Shown: positions 33,364 through 44,632 of the stretch, piece by piece | Layout: the number at the start of each line of letters is the position of its first letter | Numbering within the stretch: the stretch's first letter is position 1 | Assembly: GCA_026075535.2 (NCBI GenBank) | Contig: AP026539.1 | Coordinates: forward strand, 13,082,001-13,146,000 | DNA length: 64,000 bases | Reading direction: 5' to 3' | Source: Tricholoma matsutake | Lineage: Eukaryota > Basidiomycota > Agaricomycetes > Agaricales > Tricholomataceae | Made by a program: the position numbers and the translations under genes | The notes under the pieces: model-generated | Databases searched by the model: none | What the model was told of the DNA's origin: nothing | The model's input: the letters and a program-made list of their open reading frames with translations, nothing else

Positions 33364-33877
33364 AAGAATTGCTAACCTCCACAGGGGAGGGAAGCACTGG
33401 CAAAAGGAACATGAAAATGACACTACAAAACAGGATAAGCAACCCTCAACAAGGGACTACCCCGACCCATGATTATAGGACCCCAGATCACGGTACCATC
33501 AATGCTGAAGTACCTATGCCCAGGGAGACTCCCTCTCGGGTGAAGGTTGAAGAAGTACCTGATGAGGAACTACTGGCAGACACCGACATGGAAATACGAG
33601 CAATGGGAGAAACCCACAAACAAAATGCAACAGACCTCCTGATCGCATATGTATCATTGGCATATTCGAACCACCAGAAGAACCACCCCTCACCAAGGAA
33701 CACCGAGGACTGACCCATACATACATATGGAAAATGAACACGATCTCCAGGATTACAAAAGCCAAGGACTCCCCATGATATGTATTCTCGGAGAGCGCAT
33801 GGATCAGAGCAACGACATCCATTTCCCAGCGACTTGCACATGAACAAGATGAGGGGAGGGAGGCCAGCAAACAGACC

Positions 33878-34740
33878 ATGGACGACCTACTGCCACCGGA
33901 ATACCAGAAATACAGACAGGTATTCGAAAAAGCTGCATCTGAACGATTCCTGGAATCAAGACCATGCGATCATGCGATCAACTTGAAGGAAGGCTTTGTA
34001 CCAAAGGATTGCAAAGTCTACCCACTGACACCGAAGGAACAAGAGAAACTCAACGAGTTTCTAGACGAAAACCTGGAGAAAGGATACATCTGACCATTGA
34101 AATCACCCATGGCATCCCCGTTCTTCTTCGTGTCGAAGAAGGACTCTGACGCTCTGCAACCTTGCCAAGACTATCACTATCTGAACGAAGGAACAATCCG
34201 GAACAACTACCCCCCTGCCACTGATTGGAGACCTCTTGGACAAGCTGAAAGGAGCAAAATTTTTCATGAAACTTGATATTTGATGGGGATATCATAACGT
34301 ACAGATAAAGAAAGGAGATGAGTGGAAGGCAGCATTCAAGACTAACCGAGGGCTATTTGAGCCAATGGTGATGTTCTTTGGGCTGTGCAACTCACCGGCA
34401 ACATTCCAGGCCATGATGAATGATCTCTTCCAAGACATGCTAGATGAAGGATGGCTCATCATCTATATGGATGACATCCTGATCTTCTCAAAGATGGAAG
34501 AAGAACACCGGATAAGGACCGAAAGGGTCCTCAAACAACTATGACAATGTGATCTCTACCTGAAGATAGAGAAGTGCAAGTTCAACGTGCAAGAAGTTGA
34601 CTTCTTGGGCATGATCATCAGGCCCGATGAACTCGCGATGGACAACACGAAACTGGCTGGGATCAAGGACTGGCCCACGCCAAAGACAGTGAAGGATGTA
34701 AGATCCTTCCTAGGATTCAGAAACTTCTATCGATGATTCA
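33878..34740 (+). pseudogene. Reverse transcriptase of gypsy D
   Basis: [65 protein letters not shown] (YMDD box) and [18 protein letters not shown] can be followed across two frame changes. TGA codons fall at expected Arg positions (34092, 34542, 34734). Confidence 0.8.
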
Positions 34741-35528
34741 TCAGACACTTCGCAGATCTGGCCAGACCGCTGAACAATTTGATGAAGAAGAACCAGAAAT
34801 TCAAATGGACGAACGACTGCCAGCAGTCATTCGATGCGCTAAAAAGGAAGTTCAAAGAAGCCCCAGTACTGCTGATGCCAGACACAACGAAACCATTTGT
34901 GGTGGAATCTGACGCCTCGAAATTTGTGACAGGCACAGTACTCAGACAACAGGATGCCAACAGAGACTGGCACCCATGCAGATCTATCTCTCACTCTTTC
35001 AATGAAGCAGAAAGAAATTATGAGATATACGACAGGGAACTACTGGGAGTAATCCGAGCACTGGAAACATGGAGACACTACCTACAGGGGACGCCATTCC
35101 CTGTGACAGTACTATCTGATCACAAGAACCTGACATACTTCCATCAGGCACAGAAACTGAACTGATGACAGGCTAGATGGAGCATCTACCTGTCACAATT
35201 CAACGTGAAGCTACAACACATACCAGGATCACCGATGGTACAATCTGACACCCTATCGAGGAGAGCAGATCATATAGCCAAAGAAGACACCGATAACGAC
35301 AAGACCATCCTCACTGACGAACTATTTTTGAAAACGATTGACACTGAACTCCAGGGAGCCCTGGTCTCAGCAATAATGAAGGACGACCTCGTAAATGATG
35401 CTTTACGAGCCCTAAAGAACAATGGAACTCCCCCAATCAAGTCTGCATTGGAGGACTGGAAATTTGAAGACAGCCTGCTCTTTTTCAAAGACAGATGCTA
35501 TGTGCCACAGGACGAAACCCTCCGCTGA
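34741..35528 (+). pseudogene. RNase H and start of integrase, gypsy D
   Basis: [36 protein letters not shown] and [13 protein letters not shown] give the RNase H acidic residues. TGA at 35163 replaces the Arg expected in LNRRQARW. The next frame (35205-35528) covers the tether to the integrase zinc domain. Confidence 0.8.
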
Positions 35529-36603
35529 GCGATCATATGGAAATACCATGATAGCATCACGACAGGGCACCCTGGACAATGGTAGACGATTGAACTGATC
35601 CGATGAGACTACTAGTGGCCAGGAATGGCCAACTTCATAAAGAAGTACATTGAAGGCTGCCCAAAATGCCAGCAAATGAAGATCAACACACCCGATGACC
35701 CCACCACCAACACCAATATCATCTGATGCCAGCAGACCATTCGAGCTGGTAACAACAGATTTTATTATGGACTTGCCCATAATAAACAGATTTGACTCAA
35801 TGATGGTCATGGTAGACCATGGTCTTACGAAGGGGGCAAATTTTATCCCTTGCGCAAAGATGATCGACGCACTTGGTGCTGCAGACCTTTACCTGTGCCA
35901 TGTATACACAAGATTTGGACTCCCCGGAAGAATCATCTCAGACAGAGACCCTCGATTTGCATCCAAACTCTTCCGAGAACTCAGACGATTGCTCAGGATC
36001 AAGTTATCCATGAGCACCGCCTATCACCCCCAGACCGACAGAGAAATGGAGCGAGTAAACCAAGAGCTAGAAGTTTACCTCCACATGTTCTGCTTGAACA
36101 AACCCAAAGATTTGGAGCATTATCTCCCAATGGCAGAATTCATGCATAATCAGAAGATGCACTCCACAGTCAAACATTCGCCATTTTACTTGATGATGGG
36201 ATATCAACCATGCACTATCCCCACCCCTTACGAAAAGACGAACATGCCGGCCGCCAAACAGAGGATCCAAGAACTTCTCTCTGCGAGAAGGGAAGCTCTT
36301 GCCACACACGAACTAGCCAGACAGGCTATGGCCACCCAAATGAAAGGGTGATATGAAGTGTTCAAGGTTGGAGAACAAGTATGGCTTGACTCCAAGAACC
36401 TGAAGATTGGCTACCCAACGAGAAAATTGGTGCCAAAATGAGAAGGGCCCTTCATGATTGAAGATGCCTTGTCAAGAACAACATACTGATTGAAACTGCC
36501 GCCGAGATGGAAGATCCACCTGGTATTCCATGTGGCTTTACTCATGTGATACCATGAGAATGACACTCATGGGCAAAACTTCCTGACTCCACCACCTGAC
36601 CTC
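35529..36603 (+). pseudogene. Integrase core of gypsy D
   Basis: The zinc segment survives as GHPGQW and CPKCQQMK with stops. The core reads TTDFIMDLPIINRFDSMM (D1), [12 protein letters not shown] (D2) and TDREMERVNQELEVY (E). The C-terminal part with the GPF motif (EGPFMIEDAL) is interrupted at 36349 and 36439. Confidence 0.8.
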
Positions 36604-36786
36604 GTGGAAGGAGAAAATGAATACGAGGTGGAAGCGATCATTGTACACAAGAAGCACAGCAAGACACGCCATTACCTCGTGAAATGGGTTGACTACCCAA
36701 CATCTGAAAACAACTGGGAACCCAAATCGAACCTGAAGAATGCCCCCGAGATCCTGATGGCATATAAGAAGAGGTACCACCTCTGA
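36604..36786 (+). CDS. Chromodomain at Pol C-terminus, gypsy D
   Basis: GENEYEVEAIIVHKKHSK, HYLVKWVDYPTSENNWEP fits a chromodomain with its aromatic residues. It ends KKRYHL at 36786. It belongs to the same polyprotein as the integrase upstream. Confidence 0.85.
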   Translation: MEGENEYEVEAIIVHKKHSKTRHYLVKWVDYPTSENNWEPKSNLKNAPEILMAYKKRYHL

Positions 36787-36835
36787 TGAAACCCAGAACC
36801 CCCCCCCCTTCTTCCCACTACGACACTCCCTAAAA

Positions 36836-37554
36836 ATGCCCGCCAAACGACGATTCACCCGCCGAGAATACCTATGAAACTGATCAAATGCTGACGCCCT
36901 TTGCATTCACCTCCCCCACAACCCACCAAAATACCATCTTGCCAGGATGTGCTTCTACTATGCGAGCACAATCGAACAAATGGAGTGAAATCTAGAAGAA
37001 GCAATGAATGATGCAGACACCCTGGGGATCCAACAGATGATCCAGGAGATGATTGCACTGCGGTCAGACAAACCGAGAATAGTTGAGGAGAGACCTCACA
37101 CCCCCCTAGATCAACACAGATGACCACCAACCTCACTCTTGCCATTTGGTGACAGAGACAAACAACAAGCTCCCTCTGGAGGCTCCTCCCATTCTATGAA
37201 GAACCTGAAGATCATGCCTAGGGCACCTGAAATAATTGATCTGACCACCCCCAAACCCGAACTGAAGACCACCCAATGCCTTGGTCTCCTCCACACATGA
37301 GACATGCCAGATGTTTCATCTGCCAACCAATAGGCCACTTTGGCCTGATTTGCCAACGATACATTTGCAGGTATTACAAACAGCAAGGCCCCGGACACTA
37401 CAGGATGAATTGCCTGGAGAAACCTTGGAAAGATCAAGAAACCAATCAAAGAGAAGCTGAGCACAGACAGCAGCTCTTCTTTAACTCCGGATACAATGAT
37501 TTTGATGATGATGCAATGGGAAACATGATGGGAGAACCATATGGAAGGATTTAA
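36836..37554 (+). pseudogene. Extra ORF after pol with zinc knuckle, gypsy D
   Basis: Starting at MPAKRRFTRREYL (36836), a broken frame continues LARMCFYYASTIEQME and EAMNDADTLGIQQMIQEM. It then enters the 37276-37554 frame with CFICQPIGHFGLIC (CX2CX4HX4C) and a second, damaged knuckle CRYYKQQGPGHYRMNC. It ends in an acidic tail. Such a nucleic-acid-binding ORF after the chromodomain is not part of the standard chromovirus plan and is absent from gypsy C, where pol is followed directly by the membrane ORF. Confidence 0.55.
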
Positions 37555-37593
37555 GAGGCAGAGCTCAAGACAATGGCATGACAAGACAGACCC

Positions 37594-37935
37594 ATGCTCA
37601 CAGGAATTACGATCCTTGCCATCGTCGTTGGCACAACCCTGGCTGCAGCAGCAGCCCTGACCTTCGCATTTTGCCTCTATGCCATCTTCTGACCAAGTCC
37701 CAAACCCCTGATTACAGACATTGAATTTGCCATCCTGCAATGCCCCCTTTCAATGATACCACCGACTACTTGACACCGCTACCTAGGGCAGCGCAAACCA
37801 GAAGAACCCAATCATGGTCCGAATTCGGACATGAACTATTCCTCCATCGTATCCCTCGACCCCAACCTACCCACATAACAAGACCATGCCTGATCAGACC
37901 ACGAAGGAGAGACAAAGATTTAGGTTGAAGTGTGG
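37594..37935 (+). pseudogene. Small membrane ORF after pol, gypsy D
   Basis: MLTGITILAIVVGTTLA, AAALTFAFCLYAIF is one strongly hydrophobic helix. Then a TGA replaces the Arg of gypsy C (AIFRPRP), followed by PLITDIEFAILQ and, after a frameshift, AAQTRRTQSWSEFGHELFLH. It is collinear with 52989-53267 of gypsy C, so the ORF is conserved in this family. Confidence 0.65.
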
Positions 37936-37961
37936 AACTTTCGACCATAGCGAGGGGGTAA

Positions 37962-38692
37962 TGTTACAATTTTCCTTGTAACTCATGGAACCTGACGCAC
38001 CCGATGATCCCCTCCAGACAGGAGGCACCCCTTGACTCATGCCTGTGGCATGCCCTTGACACCAGACAAACCTACAATGCATGCCAACAGCATGCATTCA
38101 ATCCCCTTCCCACAGAAGGCACCCTTGATGCATGGTGACTCCATGCACCCAAACCCACACCCATACATGCTGTGATGCAACAGCACTTTGACATGAGGTC
38201 TGTGACATTGGACTCTCACAATCAACATGCTGCACTGCAGCATGTCCTTGACATCAGATCCTTGACATCGGATCCACCTCATGCTAGGCATGAGGCTTAT
38301 CTCTTATTGTTTCCTGACATGCTGCACCGCAGCACTCCATGACATCGGACGCCTCATGCAAGGCATGAGGCTTATTGTTTCTATTCTTACCTGATATACA
38401 TCTACCTTTCCAATTGGATGATAAGGACCTCCCTCTTAGTATAAGTACTGCGACTCGTAGTAGGGATGTCCTTAGTTTAGATCTAGGCAATCTACAGCCT
38501 TAACATGCAACTCGCAAACTTACTCGAAACCACTAAGGAAGCCCCTTAGTGCATGAACCTGAACGACTCTATGCAGAAGCCCTGCTAGAGTGCACTACCT
38601 ATCTTATGTCGGATGCTCCAAGTAAGACTAGTGCTGAATGACTCGTTGAACAACATCGACTAGATTGAGTGGTTGAGGCTTCGCCCTTAACA
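37962..38692 (+). repeat. 3' LTR of gypsy D
   Basis: It runs from TGTTACAATTTTCC to CCCTTAACA (731 bp) after a short purine tract. It contains palindromes such as CCTCATGCTAGGCATGAGG and, near its 3' end, hairpins with GAAGCCC loops (38531-38551, 38566-38590). Confidence 0.9.
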
Positions 38693-40367
38693 GTTGGAGA
38701 ACTATGAACTGAAGTCCACCAGGGAAATTTCTGAGTCTATATTACATACTGACAAAATATTGGAGGGTGTCAAAGTTATTCACAAAGATTATCTTGAACA
38801 AAAGGGTGTCAATCTGGACTGGAAAATTGCAATGGACTCTGTAGTTAAGGACTTTCACCTGAATACAGAGCAGGAACATGCATTTCATATCATTGATAAT
38901 CCCTCATGCTCCTCATCTTCTGAACAGCTGAAAATGCATATTGGTGGGACTGGTGGAACTGGCAAATCAAAAGTATTGAAAGCTTTGATGGATTTTTTCA
39001 TGCATAAGAAAGAGTCGCACTGATTTGTTATTGTCACACTGACTGGAAATGCTGCTGCTTTACTCGGTGACTCAACTTATCATTATATGTTTGGAATTAG
39101 TGATTTTAAGACAGGTTGTAGGGCTGTCTTGCAGAAGTGAAACAAAGATTACAAGGAATTGACTACATTTTTATGGATGAGGTGTCAATGTTGTCCTTTA
39201 AAGATTTGTATAGGACTAACAAAAGGCTTGCAAAAAGTGATGAACAACACTGATCAACCCTTTGGAGGCTTGGGCATGATTTTGCAGGCACTTCCTCCTG
39301 CAATAGGTCAAGAACATGCATCCTTGTACAGCAGAAAAGTAGGCTCAAATCCAAAGAGTCTGCATGACCAAGAGGCTGCAATTGGAAAGGCACTCTGGCA
39401 TCAAATTACTACTGTAGTCATTCTACATGAAAATATGTGTCAAACAACCCAAACACCTGATGATGCAAGGTTGTGTCAGGCCTTAAGCAACATATGGTAC
39501 AAGGCATGCACACCTGATGATATTGCATTCTTGTGTTCTTGGATATCCAGCAACCTCAAAGGTCTCCCTTCTGTGAAACAGCAACAATTTTGCAACATGT
39601 CTATTATAACTACACTTAATCTATCAAAAGATGTTATCAATGACCTTGGATTGCAAAGATTTGCAGCTGAAACAGGCCAGGAGTTGATCAATTTCTATTC
39701 TGAAGACACTGGTAGCTCATCTGATGATTGTGCCCTACCAACAGCCAAGAAGAAGTCATTTGCCTCATTGGGCAGAAAGTGGGTCCAAGTACCTTCCTTT
39801 ACTTTCAGCAGCTCTGCAGCAGACCCCTTGGGATTTATTGCCAAGTATCAACACAAATAATATGCCTGGAAAACTGTCACTTTGGAAGGGACTGCCTATA
39901 ATCATTTGCTTGAATAGTGCAACAGAATTGTGTATGACAAAGGGTCAGGAAGTGACAGTGTACAATTGGCAAGCTAAAGAGGGCTCTCGGGGCCAACATA
40001 TGCTCAACATTTTATTTGTCAAGCTCACAAATCCCCCCCAGATAGTACAGCTGAAAAACTTGCCATTGAATGTTGTACCATTGACTAGAACAATCAGTAA
40101 CACATGATGTGCTCTTCCTAACAATGAAACCATCAACATTTCCAGGAGTCGAGTCGAGATACTCCCAAACTTTGCTATGACCAATTATACTTCACAAGGT
40201 AAAATGAGACCTTTCAACATCATTGATCTCTCCAGTGCAAGGAACCATCAATCTTACTACACAGCACTCTCCAGGAGCACATTGGCAGCAGGTACAGTGA
40301 TATTGCAAGGATTCAACATACATAAAAATTACTGGGACAGATTCAGGTGCACTGCAACAAGAGTTTA
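38693..40367 (+). pseudogene. Helitron H3 helicase (PIF1-like)
   Basis: After the GTTGG duplication the frame reads LENYELKSTREISES, VKDFHLNTEQEHAFHI and GGTGGTGKSKVLKAL (Walker A). In a shifted frame come FMDEVSMLSFKDLYR (Walker B), ASLYSRKVGSNPKS, ALWHQITTVVILHENM, PLNVVPLTRTI, FAMTNYTSQGKMRPFNI and YYTALSRSTLAAGTVIL. These are the successive PIF1 and Helitron helicase blocks. At least three frame breaks exist. The Rep part is missing; only 34 bp of this ORF survive left of gypsy D. Confidence 0.8.
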
Positions 40368-41548
40368 GAGAAATTGAAATGCTAGACAATATGACTGCAC
40401 TTTGTTACAATGGAAAGCTGCCAGTATCTGTAGCAGTTGATCATATAATTATTTCATCCTTCCAACTGGTTAAAGGAGAGCAATATGTACCTTCAAAGGT
40501 TCATTGAGCAATACACTGGACAAATAGCAATCCTTTTCACTTGTTGAATGGTACCAAAACTGATTGGAAAACTGTAGGCTGTTCTGACCCAAAGCTCACT
40601 GTAAGCCCCAAGAACCCAGAAGTGTCTTGGTTTGTACATGTGAGATGTACACAGACTAATGCACTGCAACCTATAAAGAAACAAAAATTTAGTGCACATC
40701 CCAATATAAATATTGTGGAGCCTGCAATGAAGAGAAGGAAGACACAAATAAGTGGATCCACTGAAAATGAGCCTGATATTACTTGTCCACAAAGGTTGCA
40801 GTGGAGTAATAATAGCTGCACATACAATGCAGTGATATCTGTCCTGTACAACATTTGGTTAGATGATGCAATGATGAGATCTATTCAGTTTACAGACATC
40901 AATGATCAGCATTTGGGACAAATTACAACCAGCTTCTCACAAACTCAACCTCAAGGCACCACATATAGCCTCAAAGACATACATGATTTTGTATGACTCC
41001 ATTTGCAGAGGATTGATTCTGTAAGCTTTGCTTGGGGCCACTACACAAGTATCCAAAATATACTGGATGCCTTCTTAGCTACAAGTCACCCTATCACATC
41101 ATCATCAATGCACTGTTTGAATGACCATATGGCACAGAATAATGATGGAAGAGTTCCCTCAAGCTGTCAAATTAGTATTTTGTGCCAATGATCATCCATA
41201 CAAGTGTTCATTGATGACAAATCCATCGAATATGTGTCACACTGCCAAAGTTGTCAGTCATATATGATAAGAAAACATGTTTTTGAACATGCACCTGTAA
41301 TCATTGCCTTTGATATGTCCCAGCAAAGAACATTGTTACTGCCATCTATAGTATTGAATACAGTTGATGGGAATCATACAGCTTACAAGCTTAGAGGGGT
41401 GGTGTATCATCTGCATGATCATTTTACTTCATGCTTCATCACAGAAACAGGATCTGTGTGGTGTCATGACAGGATGTCTGCAGGCCAGCAGATCATGAAG
41501 GCAATCATGTCGACACAATCAATTTTCGGACATGTCAGTCGTGTCTAG
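40368..41548 (+). pseudogene. USP-like peptidase domain at C-terminus of Helitron H3
   Basis: LQWSNNSCTYNAVISVLYN (Cys codon 40817-40819) resembles the Cys box of ubiquitin-specific proteases. AYKLRGVVYHLHDHFTSCF with GSVWCHDRM resembles the His box. Conserved linker pieces match Helitron H2. The domain would be a cysteine peptidase fused after the helicase. The catalytic Cys-His-Asp assignment is by pattern only. There are breaks near 40996 and 41190, and it ends about 41548. Confidence 0.6.
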
Positions 41549-41557
41549 CGACTTGTG

Positions 41558-42470
41558 CTAGAGGGCCACTGCTTCACATGTCATGTCCGAGTTCTTAGGG
41601 GTTAGGGGTGATTCAGTTTCCTTTGGTGGCAGGATTGTTCCCATGTTGTTTGATCTATATATTGCCAATATTGAATGAGAAAGTTGTGCTGAGGTTGTGC
41701 TGGATTCCTTTCTAAGAGTGACTCCAGTCAGGATACCATCATGAAACCACCACTGACCTTCATGATCTAAGAAATGGCTAGTAAAGTGTCCATGAACTAG
41801 ATATATGATACCACACAGATGGTAAGTGTGATATATATCTCCAGCAGCTATATGCAGAGTGTTAATAAGAGTTGGAGCATTTATCCCCCATTCAAATGCT
41901 AGTAAAGGTTGGTGGGACACTATTGTTGTCAATCTTAGTTGACACTGATTGCAAGTCCAGCATCTTGATGGCAGGGGTTCTTGGAAATGATTCATAATAC
42001 TTTGTAGAGATTGGGATGGCTCAGCTGCACACACTTTGATCATTGCATTTCTTATGGTTGTCTCATGGAACACTGCATGGTTTGAATTCATACATCATCT
42101 TGTGGTCTTTGTAACTGCAGTTTCCCTTTGTAATAAAGTTAAAAAAATGTTGTGTACACTTGTATAGTGTCCATAATGAAATGCAGAATCTGATAAACTG
42201 GCAAAATGATGTCTCATGGTTTCCCTGATAGTTTCCAATGAAACCTGTGGATTATTAATCAGTTGATCAAATCCTGTCACTAGCATGTTCAGCTCTGTTT
42301 ACTATTTGTTGCCAAATTGTTGTGTAGTAAGCTGGGTCTTCATGCCAAGTGTTAAATAAAATTTCCAGAATAGCATCATAAGCACAGCTGTTGTTCTCCC
42401 ATCTGGTTCCCAGATGGTTGCCCTCTGGTTCCCAGATGGTTGCCCTCTGGTTCTACCTGCATTGCATGAG
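41558..42470 (-). pseudogene. USP-like peptidase domain at C-terminus of Helitron H2
   Basis: The minus strand reads ENNSCAYDAILEILFNTWHE (Cys codon at 42384-42386), CWTCNQCQL, YHLCGIIYLVHGHFTSHF and WWFHDGILTG. Cys, His and Asp occur in USP-box order, as in H3. A short tandem of TGGTTCCCAGATGGTTGCCC lies just upstream (42405-42450). There are frame breaks near 42090 and 42286. Confidence 0.6.
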
Positions 42471-42579
42471 GCTTGCTGTGAACTCCTAATTTTGTAGTCT
42501 TTTTAGCTGGCAGCTGATCATGCTTAAAATCTTCTACTTTTCTTTTGAGTCTGCAATTTGCTTCCTTATCTATAGCCTG

Positions 42580-43503
42580 TCACTCTTTTGCCTTCATGAT
42601 TGCCCATTCAAGATTTGAATGATTCCATTCTAAATAAGGATCCTCCTTGCTCCAAGCAATTGCAGGATGTGTAGTCAATGGAACAAATGATTCTCCTTTC
42701 CATTTTTGAAAATTAGATATCAGGGTGTTTTGTCTGTCTGCTGTTGAGATATGAGTGGGAAGACAGCCTTCATATTGCAATGTGGTAATCAAATCTTAGT
42801 AGTTCTTGTTCTCTGAATTCTTGATGTAAAGCACCTGCACCACATGTAATCTTATTGCTATGGATTCCTGACAAGATCAGAGTGCCGTTAGCAGTAGTGC
42901 CTCTTGATAAAGCAGTATAATAACCTTGATGTGTTCTAGTGTCTGCAAGGTCAGCAACATTTCTTTGTTGGGTTTTGCCTTGTGAAGCATAATCTGTCAT
43001 AGCAAAATTTAGTAAAGCTTCAACTTGGTTTCGAGATATCACAAGAGAAGTATCATCTGTGAGTTGGCAGGAGGTATTAGTTGTAGTTTTAACCAAGGGC
43101 ACTACATTAAGAGGTAAGTCTGGAAGCTGCACAGATTGAGTTGGGTTCACAAGTTTGAGAAATAAAGTTTCCAGATACATATCTTCTTCAGTGCCTTTGC
43201 TATATTCCCAACCATAAACTGTTGCTTCTTGACTGTTTGTCATACAGAGTTCTGTTGCCGCATTATGTCAAATCATAATTGGCATGCCCACACAAAGTGA
43301 CAGTTTAGCAGGAATCAATTTAGAATTTCTCCATGGTGGCTGATTCCATAAAGTCCATTGTACTTTTCTGGTCAATTTGGTGTGGCATAAAAGTTGCCTT
43401 CTGCCTGCTGCTCTTTTTGTTGTCTCATCATCATCACTAGATGGAATGGTGTCTTGAGACAAGAAATGTTTCAACTGCTGGCCAGTTTCTGCTGCAAATC
43501 TAA
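42580..43503 (-). pseudogene. Helitron H2 helicase, C-terminal half
   Basis: The minus strand reads FAAETGQQLKHFLSQDTI, LIPAKLSLCVGMPIMI, ATELCMTNSQEATVYGWEY, LPLNVVPLVKTTTNTS, FAMTDYASQGKTQQRN and YYTALSRGTTANGTLIL, then YEGCLPTHISTADRQNT and FQKWKGESFVP. It matches H3 block for block. The frame continues across N3: CTTAGATTT is present on both sides of the insertion. Confidence 0.8.
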
Positions 43504-43744
43504 GAGTACTTTACACTCCCCCACCTATTCCGGTTGGATTCTGGTTTGTCCGGCCAGAATTTCCAGAATTTCTGGAATCCGGTGGAATTTTTTTTGTATG
43601 TAGTTTTCCCTATGCAGCACAATTCCAGTCGGAATAAGGATCCAATTTACAGCCAGAATCCCTGGAATCTGACCAGACTCATCACAACCGGAATAACAGG
43701 AATAACCAGAATGCACGTGCTTTCCCAAATAAAAGTTCGACACA

Positions 43745-43812
43745 CATCAATAATTGAACTCTCGACCTTGGGTCTGCATACATAACAGCATGCTTAACCA
43801 CTGAGCTACCAA
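43745..43812 (-). repeat. tRNA-like segment, left arm of N3
   Basis: The minus strand reads TTGGTAGCTCAGTGGTTAAG (A box, about 43792-43812) and GAGAGTTCAATTATTG (B box, about 43752). It points to the left terminus. Confidence 0.7.
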
Positions 43813-44073
43813 GCAATTATTCTTTGGTATACATTTAATACTTTTATTACCCAACCAAGGTACATAGTTAATCACAGCCATTAATGGAATAATTGATAAG
43901 TATGCATATGCATGACATGTGACATGTGACTGCCAGCTCACAACCACTACCACCACTGTCGCCAATGCCGCCTCCTCCTCCTCTCCACTCTACCACCACC
44001 ACTGCGTGTGCACCCACCACCACTGTTCCCACGCCCAATGCCACCATCACCACCACCTTCAAATGAGCCGACT

Positions 44074-44345
44074 GGATGGAACGCGGGCCCAAACGATGTG
44101 ATCTGTGTCGTTTGGGCCCTACATAAGTTTTTTTTCGTTTGGTTTTTGTTTTAATAAACTAACTAACTCATTTTTTTAATTTTCTAGGTTATAATCTACT
44201 AGTAATGACACCACCACCTGCAAATGAGCCAACATGGGCCCAAACGACGCAGATCGTGTTGTTTGGGCCCTATGTGAGTTTTTTCATTTGCTTTTTGTTT
44301 TTATAAACTAACTAATTGTAATTTATTGCTTTTTAGGTTGTATAC
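44074..44345 (+). repeat. Two hairpin-intron modules in N3
   Basis: Hairpins are at 44085-44119 and 44236-44270, both with GGGCCCAAACGA arms. The second is followed by an intron-like 44274-44336 with a GTGAGT donor, ACTAAC branch motif and TTTTTAG acceptor (63 bp). Confidence 0.8.
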
Positions 44346-44632
44346 TACTGGGGACGACCTGCCACGACGAAAAATGTGCAACCCACACCCACACCCACCT
44401 GATCCCCTCCTCCCCAATCAAATGGGATGTGAGGCTGTCGACACGGACTAGGAGGGTGCAGAGGGATGCCAGGAGACCCCGGAAGGGGGGTACCTGCCTA
44501 GTAAGCACCCACCAACTTCTGTACCCATGCCATGTTGCACTGACACACCCAAACCCCCCCCTCCCCCCCCCCAAAAAAAAAGAAAAAAACAGAAATTCAG
44601 ACAGGGGATGACAGCGACAAATGACGACAAGC

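Larger units (their letters stand above)
31251..38692 (+). mobile_element. Ty3/gypsy chromovirus D, rearranged at its 5' end
   Basis: It is flanked by the 5-bp duplication GTTGG (31246-31250 and 38693-38697) inside Helitron H3. The 3' LTR is 731 bp (37962-38692). The 5' LTR survives only for its first 298 bp and is then followed by unrelated sequence with a KDZ hairpin-intron module before gag. Internal order is truncated gag, PR, coiled-coil linker, RT, RNase H, integrase, chromodomain, zinc-knuckle ORF, membrane ORF. Gypsy C is its closest relative here. Confidence 0.9.
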
